Source of the DNA: Phytophthora sp. 'mugwort'
Lineage: Eukaryota > Oomycota > Peronosporomycetes > Peronosporales > Peronosporaceae
Direction: 5' to 3'
NCBI GenBank assembly: GCA_033558025.1
Contig: JAUCEF010000007.1
Span: forward strand, 1,984,001 to 2,048,000
DNA: 64,000 nt
Part shown: piece by piece, positions 55,725 to 64,000 of the stretch
How positions within the stretch are numbered: position 1 is the first letter of the stretch
Layout: each line of letters begins with the position of its first letter
Notes under the pieces: model-generated
What the model saw: the letters and a program-made list of their open reading frames with translations, nothing else
The model's database searches: none
What the model was told of the DNA's origin: nothing
Program-made: the position numbers and the translations under genes

Positions 55725-56755
55725 TAGATGTGTGTTAACGTCGTCTAACTTCTTCCTAATCTAGGAAACTGCCTAGTTGTCCGAATGCCACATATATGCC
55801 AGAACTATTCGTTAGACTTGTTCTTTGTATTGGCATACTCAAATTTCGTCGCTGGATCCGACAAATATTTGTCGGAACGCGTCCGAACGGTACGCCTAGC
55901 CTAATTGTTTGGATTCGCTGAAAGTACTCAATTGGAGTGATGTGATAGGCTAATATGTGATCTCCTTTGAGTCTGCCACAAACCTGCAGTTATATCTTAC
56001 GGGAAACAACTATATTCATCCATACCATATGGAATGGATTTGGCCGATTCCGAAACAACTTGAGAATTGTATTAGATGATTCAACCCATTGTAGGTGAAC
56101 CAACCAGCATCGACAAGTTTGGTTGGAATTCCCAATAGTATTTATTTTACTTCCTCCGGGCTTGAAAGACTGCATTGATGGCCTATTCAATGCTCTGACT
56201 ATAAATTCTCGGTCAAATATCAAATATTAGAGAGAAAAGTCGATACATGTACACAAAGAAGGTACTTAGACGCCCCATCATCGGCATCCGTTCCGTAAAA
56301 TGACCGCTCTCAATTTTAATCGGCGCTCCGACCATCTTCGTCAGTAAATGGCAGAATCCGGACCGGAACCCGGACGCCTGCAATAGACCTACACCATAAA
56401 CTTCTTCCAATTAGCGCCCGCTTATTTATTTTGGACGGGAGTGGAAAGGGGTAAAATCGTATTTTATTGAATATGAAAATCCACCCACCAGTCGTACTCC
56501 ATATTCGGATTCTTCCCTGGACAGAGCCCACGATACGGCGGCAGCAGGACGGACGGCTACGAGCGGGCGGCGGCACAACAGACGGCAGTGACGAGAGCAG
56601 CGGAAGGACGCGTGGCTGCGGATGGTGCGCGGCCAGCGGCGCTGCGGGAGACGGCGGCACAACGGGCAGCAGCGATGCGCGCGACGGCAGACGGACGGCC
56701 AGGGGGATGGAGTGTGGAAGGTTTCAAGGTAAGATGTGCTGTAGTTTCTGCGTGT
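55725..56755. other. no gene recognised; GC-rich stretch at its right end
   Basis: No motif-bearing frame. 56510-56720 is rich in CGGCAG-type words and gives overlapping open frames on both strands that look like composition artefacts. A Stowaway-like TACTTCCTCCGGG sequence lies at about 56152 (see findings). Confidence 0.4.
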
Positions 56756-56824
56756 GCTGATGTAGCTCAGTAGAAGAGCGGGAAGCTCAGCTTCCAGGTC
56801 GCCGGTTTGAACCCGGCCGCCAGC
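56756..56824 (+). ncRNA. tRNA-derived sequence with pol III A and B boxes (tRNA relic or SINE head)
   Basis: A-box-like TAGCTCAGTAG (56763-56773) and B-box GGTTTGAACCC (56804-56814) are at tRNA spacing. The acceptor strands GCTGATG and CGCCAGC pair with one mismatch, the D stem GCTC/GAGC and T stem GCCGG/CCGGC pair fully, and an anticodon-like stem GGAAG/CTTCC is present. However, its loop is five bases (CTCAG), the D loop lacks GG, and no clear anticodon exists. A functional tRNA is unlikely. It may be the tRNA-derived head of a SINE, as known from Phytophthora. Confidence 0.4.
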
Positions 56825-56943
56825 ATCCTGATTGCAGTATCCTGTGTGTATATGCAGTTTATGTATGCTGCTATGTGTGTTGTTGTGTGCTGTTGTGTGT
56901 GTTGTGTGCTTCTGTCTGTTCTGCTTGCTTGCTTTTGGTGTGC

Positions 56944-57003
56944 TGCTGACTGCACTGCTGACTGCACTACTGACTGCATTACTGACTGCACTACTGACTG
57001 TGC
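56944..57003 (+). repeat. 12-bp minisatellite, five units
   Basis: Five tandem copies of a CTGACTGCACTA-type unit, with one to three changes per unit. A TG-rich stretch (56830-56943) lies between the tRNA-like sequence and the repeats. Confidence 0.8.
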
Positions 57004-57059
57004 TGCTGTACGTATGTAAAATGTGTTGTATTATTTACTGATGCTGAAATGCATGGGTG

Positions 57060-59030
57060 CTACGCTAGGTCGATGGTGGTCCACTGATGCGAAGGAGGCG
57101 TACACGCGTCAGTGTTGGCACCACTGGATTTCAGCGCAAGGTACTGCGCCCCAAACGATTGGTATGCAGACGGGTGCGACGAGTGCAGAGTGCGCGAGCG
57201 CTTACGCAGTAATAAGGCTTTGCTGGGCGGCTTATTTCCATCGAACAGGCGCAGACGTTCATTAGCTGTTTGGTCCATCGAGATAGCCAAGTTCCACAGC
57301 GCGTGTTTCCAAGTTTCGTTGGCGACTTTGTCCGATCGGTTTGGTTGTGGAGGAATATCGTACGGCTCTTGGTAAAGTACCTTCATAATATTCACTGCCG
57401 CTTTCGCATCGGCTCTTTTGTTTTGCTCCTTTTTGCATTTACTGTCTACCAGATGGAGTTCGTGTACCAGTTCAGGAAGCAGCCAGCGAGTGTAGACGCT
57501 ATTTCTGGCGCGGCAGCACAAGAAGAGGAGTCACAAATTCTACCTCAAGTGGCGGTCCAGTAGAGGCTGCAGCTCGTACAGCAGAAGCACCAGAACATCT
57601 TCGACACGAGCAATTCAGTCGTTGATCGTAGTCAATTGTACCATCATATTTCCCAAGGTTGATGCAAGCATCGAGTCGCCTCCCGCCACAGCGCTGCTAG
57701 GTTGCGCGTGGTTCACAGTACGCCAGCGAGCCAACAAACGAGATCCCCATTCTCAGCACGTGAAGATCGTGATGTGGCACCTAAGTAACGAGTTGGTGAC
57801 GGTTATGCCTCGCTCTATCTTGTACAGGTAGCGCGAAACGTGAGGCGTGCTGATAGCGCTATTCTTTGTGGTATCTACACGGTTTTAATGTGCATCAGCA
57901 GAGCTGCAAATGTAGCATTTACCATATTGACAGCCACGTTCAGACGCGGATCCAGTGAACCCAGCACATGCTGGTACAGCTCATTGCGCAGCGTCACAAG
58001 TTGGCCAAACCCAGCAATCGTGATACGCTGCTGCAAGCTGTCTATAATCGGAGTGGCAACAGGTAAGTCCGGAGCCTCTACCCTGCCAAAACTTCGGCAA
58101 AACTTTGGTCCTCACGTGTAGTTGTTCCTATGTAAGCAAAAGCTTCTGTCAAAGACTCAAGCAACCACGCGCCTCTTGTGGAGATCCACTGAATTGCTAG
58201 CTTCGATGATGCATTGGCATAGGCAGCTGCACCACGGCGCAAGGAATGGCTGGTCATGTTAGGCGTCACGGATTGTCGTATCGTGAGAGGCATCTCCTTC
58301 ATGCAATCGCGGATAACTTCGGTAACATAGCTGGCTATGTTAGTTCGCTTGCGCTCCCGTTTTGTGGGTGGTTGAGTCACATTGTCTTCTTCGTTCTGCA
58401 GGCTCTCCCAATAGATACGGCCTCTTCTTGCGTATACGTCTGGCCGCCAGGCAGATCAGGAACAGCGAACCGAGGCACAAGAGGGAAGAGGTACTCAGAC
58501 GGCTCGTCGTAGCAAATGAATAGCATGCCGAACGCGTGCACCATACACTGCTGTTAGTATTCGGCGGACTTGTAAATAGATACACCTTGTACAACCGATG
58601 TCTTAATCCGAGCTATATGCAAGAACATCTCTCCAGAAAAAGCTGAGAGCGAGAGCTGTTGCTTCGGAGCAAAGCAATTATCAATAGCTCTATCAAATGT
58701 ATGCCACATCATTATTAAAAAAGCTGCAACGTGAACGGGCTTGAATCCTGTGGCCACATCCGCATGCATCATAAGGTGCTTTACCAAGACGCAGAGGTCC
58801 TTCAAAGTACAGCCAGGAGCATCATTAGTCCGCACATTTACTCGGAGGTTGCGCTCGTCAATTGCACCAGTCATTTTATCTCAAATTTTGGCGTCACGTT
58901 TAGAGTCCTGTAGCGAAGTGTTGTTGCGCTCTTTTAACAGGTTCACCACTTGCGAGAAGTAGCCAAGAGCCGTTGACTTTGCCAAAAATCATCAGCTGCA
59001 CGAACTTTACCATTTTCTTTGTTTGGAGAA
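57060..59030 (-). pseudogene. Crypton-type tyrosine recombinase remnant B
   Basis: Minus-strand pieces: ALGYFSQVVNLLKERNN (about 58985-58930), GCTLKDLCVLVKHLMMHA (about 58810-58760), KQQLSLSAFSGEMFLHIARI (about 58670-58610), and VHAFGMLFICYDEP (about 58540-58500). The catalytic region is an intact 100-codon frame at 58380-58078. It contains TSHSLRRGAAAYANA, with the HxxR box, and LTEAFAYIGTTT, with the probable Tyr nucleophile. A C-terminal extension follows in broken frames (57990-57900, and 57521-57060, a 153-codon frame with VNIMKVLYQEPYDIPPQ). It is in the same orientation as remnant A, but the sequences are clearly different, so these are two families or an old duplication. Confidence 0.7.
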
Positions 59031-60080
59031 ATATCGAGACGCTATTAGCAGATGTAAAAATTCTTCATGGGTACATTAGTGACTTGAGTTAGAGAGGAAT
59101 GAATCTTGTCTAGGGCATCACTGCATAGTTCTGTAGATATAAGAAATTGCTGAAGACCTTCACTGCAGCTAGCCTGTCCGACCGTACCAGCCGGCGTGTC
59201 AAGCCCCCGCGGTGTTCTCCTCATTTTTCTTCACTACCTCGTAGTCTAATGCACAATGCAAAATACAACGGGCGCCACGATCTATCTTTGGCAAAACCAT
59301 CTTCTTCTACGAGATGTTATTTTCCGAGGCAGTGAGCAGTTATCTGATATGCTTCCTCTTACCTTGGTTCAGTTAGTAACTTATTGTTTAATTTAGATGA
59401 ACGCCGGACAATTCCAGAAATAAGTTGGAATCGGCTGTACCTAACCCTAACGAACTGTGATTGGACAAATATATATATAATTTATGGCTTTTGTGCTGTG
59501 CTATTGGTTGCTATTGGGGTACCGCTTGTAATAGGGCTTGGGCTTCCGTTCAAAATACACTTATCCTACAATATGAAAGAATGTGGAACGCAAAGGGCCT
59601 CAAAATAAAGCCCAAAGCGTGCCTGTCACGATGGTGCTGATTTATGGTCCTAGCTCCGACTGTATCCAGTTTAATTGGTCGGTTTAATTTTGTAAATTTG
59701 AAACGGTGGTTTCGTTGTAATGTTACTGTAACTTTGTCGTTTTTGGCGATTTGCTTGTGTTTGAAAAACAGGGGCCAATAGGATCATAACGCATCGATTG
59801 TAGCCGTCTGGGGACCAACCGCATGTCTAGAAAAAAAAAGTTGTGGTCCTCCATCTGATTTTTAATGCAATCTTTTCCACCCGGAGGAAGTAGTAAATAC
59901 CAGCTCATGGAAACTGACTGACAAAAAAAGCAACAATATTGTTCAGCACGTTTCCAGCTTTTTCAAATCGATTTTGGAATTTCTCCAAACATTAGTGTAT
60001 ATTTAGTATCCTATTAGTTTCGTGAGTGATGGTCACAAGTTTTTGGCGCCTTGTGTTCCATTTTTAAGCGTGTGGCAGTT
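59031..60080. other. intergenic; nothing coding recognised
   Basis: No motif-bearing frame. At about 59866-59900 the complement of TACTTCCTCCGGG occurs, inverted relative to the copy near 56152. Confidence 0.4.
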
Positions 60081-61088
60081 ATGTCACTCGAATCGCCTGT
60101 CGTGCTGAGCGACTTGTGCTCGTGGCTCACATGCTTCGAGCTGTGCACTATACGTTCACTAAATCGCAACTTCTTCGCTGGAATCCCACGTCACACATGG
60201 GAGCTCACGGTCAGCAACATCAGCAGCTCCGAGTCGATTGGTCATTTGTTCAAGATCTTCCCGCACGTATGGTGTCTGCGAGTGGAGGATGCAATTCTAG
60301 AAGAGACGTTGACGATGGAGTTGCTTGTACCGTGGTTGAAGAAGAGCTGGAATCTGCGAGAGATGGTGCTGACCAGAGTCACCTGCATAAGCGGCTTTTA
60401 CATCCGCCTGTTAGCTGAAGAGCTCACGAAAGTCACCATTCGCCAATGTTACCAGGTGGAAGAGCCTGCAATCATCGCACCAAACCTCGATAGGCTGGTC
60501 ATCGAGCACTGCCCCGTGACCAGTTTCCATGCAGACACGAACTTGCAGCAGCTCACGAAGCTGTCGTTGTCTTCGCGAAACCTCACAGCGCTACAGGCGC
60601 GACATCTGATCAAGGGCGTACTGCCGAAGTCTCCTGCGTTGAAAGACCTGAGTCTGGCCGGATGCTCCCAGCTTGAACAAGTACTAGTAGACCCCGGAGA
60701 TATCCCCGCTCTGCGTCACCTGGACCTCAACGGCTGCCCTAAGCTTGGACGAGTCCACGTGGCATCCAAGACGCTCGAGACCCTCGATCTCTCGCGCAGC
60801 AACGGCTTGCAGTACTTGCTGCTGGATCTTGATCGCGTAGTAGAGCTGGACTTGTCGTTCCTCAAGAACCTTACGCACCTGTACATTCGCGCACCGTCGC
60901 TTCGACGACTAAACCTCCGTGGCTGCGACCAACTGATGCGAAGCAGTACGAGCGTCAAGTGCTCGAGCCTGCAGTTTGTGGTTTTGCAGGGTACAACGCT
61001 AGAGGTCGACGACTTCAACAAGGACGAAGTCAACGACGCGATGTTCGCACTGCCAGTCAGTGCTGGCGACCAGAACCATCTTCACTGA
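60081..61088 (+). CDS. LRR protein with F-box-like N-terminus
   Basis: ATG at 60081 (MSLESPVVLS) gives an intact 335-residue ORF; a longer in-frame reading from 60051 begins with TTG. Residues about 5-40 (VVLSDLCSWLTCFELCTIRS) have the spacing of an F-box, but the match is weak. Residues about 80-320 hold roughly nine cysteine-containing leucine-rich repeats of the AMN1/SCF-adaptor type (LKDLSLAGCSQLEQV, LRHLDLNGCPKLGRV, LRRLNLRGCDQLMRS). Such proteins are usually substrate adaptors of SCF ubiquitin ligases, which would fit the neighbouring RING genes. No intron is needed. No signal peptide. Confidence 0.82.
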   Translation: MSLESPVVLSDLCSWLTCFELCTIRSLNRNFFAGIPRHTWELTVSNISSSESIGHLFKIFPHVWCLRVEDAILEETLTMELLVPWLKKSWNLREMVLTRVTCISGFYIRLLAEELTKVTIRQCYQVEEPAIIAPNLDRLVIEHCPVTSFHADTNLQQLTKLSLSSRNLTALQARHLIKGVLPKSPALKDLSLAGCSQLEQVLVDPGDIPALRHLDLNGCPKLGRVHVASKTLETLDLSRSNGLQYLLLDLDRVVELDLSFLKNLTHLYIRAPSLRRLNLRGCDQLMRSSTSVKCSSLQFVVLQGTTLEVDDFNKDEVNDAMFALPVSAGDQNHLH

Positions 61089-61295
61089 ACGGCATCCTGC
61101 GATGGATATTGACTACAAGCATTCCTGTTCAACAAGATGATGCAGTAAAATTAAAACGTAGTACAGCTTTATTATTGGTTCAACTATGAATGTAATGTAT
61201 AGGAATATTAACTTTCGCAATATTAGATTTCGCCCCTTGAACCCTTTTTTCCATTCGCAAAAAGGAACGGGCGAACCAAAGGCGAGCGGGTTACC

Positions 61296-62999
61296 ATGGG
61301 CAACGCTACGAGCTGGCTGACGGCGTCTCTGTGCCCTGAGGAGCAGGCGTTGTGGGTGGTAGCCAAGAGCGGAGACTTGGCGACGCTGCGCGAGGGGTTA
61401 GCACGCCTGACGCCCGAGACGCGCTTCTACGCCGAGTGGCGGGACCCCGTGTACGGCTACTCGCCACTGGCCAACGCGTGCTCGCAGGGCCATCTGCACT
61501 GTGTGCAGGCACTGTTGGCATATGGCGTGGACTGCAACGCTCGGGATTCGCAAGGCAACACGCCGCTACACATCGCTACGGCCTGTGGGAAGAGCGAGGT
61601 GGTGCGTCTGCTGCTGGAGACGCCGGCTGTGGACGACTTCGCCAAGACGTCCACTAAGGCGGAGACGGCGCTGGATATTGCACGCCAGGCATACCGGACG
61701 TCGGAGGGACGAGGACTTAAGTATATTCAGTGTATGGAGCACATCGAGAAGGTGATTGATTGGTCCAGGACGGGGTGGGGCGATTCCTTTGGTAGCAAAA
61801 TCTAAATTCGCTGTGCTTTTTGCTGTTGACAGAAACTGTGCCTGTACTCGGGCTGGTTGTATGAGAGAGCCGACAACTTTTTGTCCATTGCCTCGGGCAT
61901 TTCAGGCCTGGACTCATGGAAGAAGAGGTACGGGGCGTTGCAGCCTCTGAGTAAGTGCGAGAAAAGAATTGGTTTATTCTAACCTTGGTTGCTGCACTCA
62001 GGTATGCAATGGTGCTGCGGACAGCTGCGCGAGATATCGTTGAGATTGATTTGTTTCCAATGAAACCTGGAGAGCGACGCCCGCCGGTCCCATGGTATGC
62101 CTTGCGATTCTGCCAAAAGGTGACTGCGCGCCTACTTTTTAACTCGTGTCTTATTGCCCAGCGCGGAGCTTTTGTACAGAACGGACGATGGCATTCAGCA
62201 AAATGACGACGTTACGTGGCTTAATCGGAAGGATTTCCGGCTGTCCTTGAAGGTGTCCAGGAAGCAAGGCACCACTCGCGCATCTGCCGTTCAGTCGATG
62301 GATTTCGCTGCCACGAATCAGGGCGAACTTGTCGCCTGGAAAACATTCCTAACGAGCTTACGAGTACGGTGACTTTTGTGAGCTGCAAATGGAGTTAGTA
62401 CTTATTCTAAACTCGGTTGAACCATGCAGGTCAACCGTCCCGTGAGTCCGATTTCAAGTGCGTTCGGAGGAGAGCAAAATCAACGCGCTCAGTCATCTCA
62501 ACCCGCCCAACCTGCAAGAACTTCTGGCCAAGACACCAGTCCTACTCAGGCTGCACTGCTACAGGAGCAACGCGATCTAGAACGGGCTCTCCAACTGTCA
62601 CTCGAGGAAGCTCGTCATCACTCTAGAACTCAGTCGGCGCCGTCCGCTCCGCTTCCTTCCGATACAATGCTGGAAACATTGGGCTACTCTGAAACGGTGG
62701 TGGGGCCTGATGGAGTCGAGATTGTGCAACTTCTTCGAGATGATGAGTCAGTGACTGCCCACAGTCAACGCGCTGCTTCAATGAGCTCGCCAGTAAAGAA
62801 CACACCAGGACAACACACGGAAGCTCAACGCGCGGATGAGTGCGTTATCTGCTTTGATGGGCCCCAGGAGGCAGTTTGCGTTCCGTGCGGCCATAACGCC
62901 GTCTGTATGGACTGTGCTCAAGAGCTTCTTGATACCACTCGGCTCTGCCCAGTTTGCCGACAGCAAGTGAGGGAGGTCATTCGCCTCTTCCGTGTTTGA
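61296..62999 (+). CDS. ankyrin-PH-UIM-RING protein (probable E3 ubiquitin ligase)
   Basis: Model: 61296-61751, 61833-61927, 62002-62094, 62162-62363, 62430-62999, 471 residues. Introns are 81, 74, 67 and 66 bp, GT-AG (two with GTACGG donors), and phases close. Residues about 20-150 hold ankyrin repeats (SPLANACSQGHLHCVQALL, NTPLHIATACGKSEVVRLLL). Residues about 152-282 form a PH domain split by three introns (YSGWLYERAD, SWKKRYAMVL, LLYRTDDGI). A ubiquitin-interacting motif (LERALQLSLEEARHH) lies near 325. A C-terminal RING-HC finger follows (ECVICFDGPQEAVCVPCGHN, then CPVCRQQV). Such an architecture implies a membrane- or lipid-targeted E3 ligase that also binds ubiquitin. It is convergent with its paralogue at 63102-64000. 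Confidence 0.88.
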
Positions 63000-63101
63000 A
63001 GTTGGAAGTACGCGAAGCAACAAGTTAATACACTAATTATTTTTTTCACAAATTGCGGCTAATTCTTATGTTCCTACTACGTAGTATATCATTGCTTTGG
63101 G

Positions 63102-64000
63102 TCAAACACGGTAAAGCTTGATAAGTTCGCGTATGTGAGCACGACACACTGGGCATTCCGCGGTGGAGGTGAGGATCTCCTCCGCGCACTTCATACAGAC
63201 TGCATTGTGGCCACAGGGCACGCAAACAGCAGACTGGGGGCCGTCAAAGCATATGACGCATTCGCCGATGGACGAGTGAGCTGCTGCGTCTTCATAATGA
63301 AGCACAGGTGGTTTCTGCTCGGAAGCTGATGCTACTGCTGATTGACTGCTTTGCTCACTCATTTGTGCAGTATACATGGCTGGAACCTCCTTTCCGTTTA
63401 ATTCGCATCCCTCCCAATCATCCCAATCGGGGGCGGATACTGGCAGTGCTGGAGAAAGCGCTACATTAGTAGCGCCAGGTTGCTGGCTAGTTTGGACTGC
63501 CGTCTGAAAAGAAAGCGCAATGGCTCTGCGAATGTCTTCATCTTCCTCTGGGTCAATACTTGAAGACACAGTCGCCTGCGCTGCAGCAGCAGCAGCCCTG
63601 GAAGGAGCATGCGGAATCCAACCAGAAATGTTGCTGTGACTGGACTGGGGCACCCTCCATTGTTCAGGAACGTTGCTGTTCGGGTGGGACTGATCAGCCA
63701 ATTGCTGTTGCTGGTGAGTAAAGAAGGCCTTCCACGCATCAAAACCCGCTTGAGTTATTGCAGCAAAGTGCACAGGGTTCTGAAGAGCCGAGCTCGCCCT
63801 GTAATGGCACTTATTCAGCTGATCCCCACGCACAAGAAATGTGAAGTTTTTGGGGCTGAACCATCGTGGGTCGCTCGTGGCCTCCATTCCCGCTGCAACA
63901 TTGTACAGCATGACTGAGGTCGGGCACACGGGACGCAGTCCGCCACCTTCTTTCATGCTGAAGAGCGCCAACTCCAGCACGTGTGGGTCTCCTCGCTCCA
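63102..64000 (-). CDS. PH-UIM-RING protein, 5' end beyond window
   Basis: The minus-strand frame is open to the window edge; no start is seen, and the first in-frame ATG is at 63956. Residues of the visible part: a PH-domain C-terminal half (RWFSPKNFTFLVRGDQL, then AGFDAWKAFFTHQ), a Gln/Ser-rich linker, a UIM-like motif (DEDIRRAIALSFQ, about 63560-63520), and a C-terminal RING-HC finger (ECVICFDGPQSAVCVPCGHN, CPVCRAHIRELIKLYRV). It is a paralogue of the gene at 61296-62999, with which it converges (102 bp between stop codons). E3 ubiquitin ligase activity is inferred from the RING. Whether it also has ankyrin repeats upstream is not visible. Confidence 0.85.
   Translation of the reverse strand, partial: ERGDPHVLELALFSMKEGGGLRPVCPTSVMLYNVAAGMEATSDPRWFSPKNFTFLVRGDQLNKCHYRASSALQNPVHFAAITQAGFDAWKAFFTHQQQQLADQSHPNSNVPEQWRVPQSSHSNISGWIPHAPSRAAAAAAQATVSSSIDPEEDEDIRRAIALSFQTAVQTSQQPGATNVALSPALPVSAPDWDDWEGCELNGKEVPAMYTAQMSEQSSQSAVASASEQKPPVLHYEDAAAHSSIGECVICFDGPQSAVCVPCGHNAVCMKCAEEILTSTAECPVCRAHIRELIKLYRV

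Noticed and set aside
56426..56760. overlapping ORFs on both strands in GC-rich DNA
   Set aside because: Composition-driven open frames rich in Arg, Gly and Ser with no motif.
56756..56824. functional tRNA with a TCA (opal suppressor or selenocysteine) anticodon
   Set aside because: That reading needs a 7-nt loop with C at position 33 and a closing G-C pair; the D loop lacks GG. A decayed tRNA or SINE head is more likely.

Overview
The window looks like nuclear DNA of an oomycete, most probably Phytophthora or a close peronosporalean relative. The basis is short introns (mostly about 67-100 bp, with GTRNGT-type donors), intergenic gaps of about 85-250 bp between intact genes, and a repeat fauna typical of these genomes: Ty3/gypsy with a chromodomain, Ty1/copia, Crypton tyrosine recombinases, PIF/Harbinger, pogo-like and Tc1/mariner-like elements. 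No species call is possible from sequence alone.

Layout. 1-11.4 kb: a decayed Ty3/gypsy chromovirus-like element (231-8248) with both LTRs and an antisense ORF before the 3' LTR, followed by a truncated Ty1/copia copy. 11.6-19.2 kb: three intron-containing genes. A forward PWWP gene (11624-13401) converges on an unknown gene (15379-13486), and behind that lies a second, larger PWWP gene on the minus strand (19219-15604) that is clearly a paralogue of the first. 19.3-30.8 kb: a gene graveyard. It holds a RING relic, a pogo-like DNA transposon (21031-22888, TA target duplication) sitting inside a minus-strand reading frame, an unclassified DDE transposase relic, a broken carbamoyl-phosphate synthase/MGS pseudogene, a Harbinger relic and a multicopy coiled-coil family relic. 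31.0-42.0 kb: a repeat-poor island of intact genes: an ankyrin protein, guanylate kinase with an N-terminal RIIa-like extension, a 2008-residue multi-cNMP-binding/PH protein, a PTPMT1-like phosphatase and a Methyltransf_16 family methyltransferase. 42.2-49.1 kb: a Ty1/copia element with both LTRs. 49.5-59.0 kb: stacked DNA transposon relics (pogo-like, Tc1/mariner-like and two Crypton-type tyrosine recombinases) plus a tRNA-derived pol III promoter-like sequence and a 12-bp minisatellite. 60.1-64.0 kb: an LRR/F-box-like gene and a convergent pair of paralogous PH-UIM-RING genes, one of which also carries ankyrin repeats.

Gene models in the intact islands were assembled by hand from splice sites. 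The exon phases close exactly in every multi-exon model given (total CDS lengths divisible by three), which is the main internal check. The intact genes point to chromatin reading (PWWP pair), ubiquitin signalling (RING pair), cyclic-nucleotide-type sensing (multi-cNBD protein) and nucleotide metabolism (guanylate kinase). They do not form a pathway. No CRISPR array, rRNA or convincing functional tRNA was seen.
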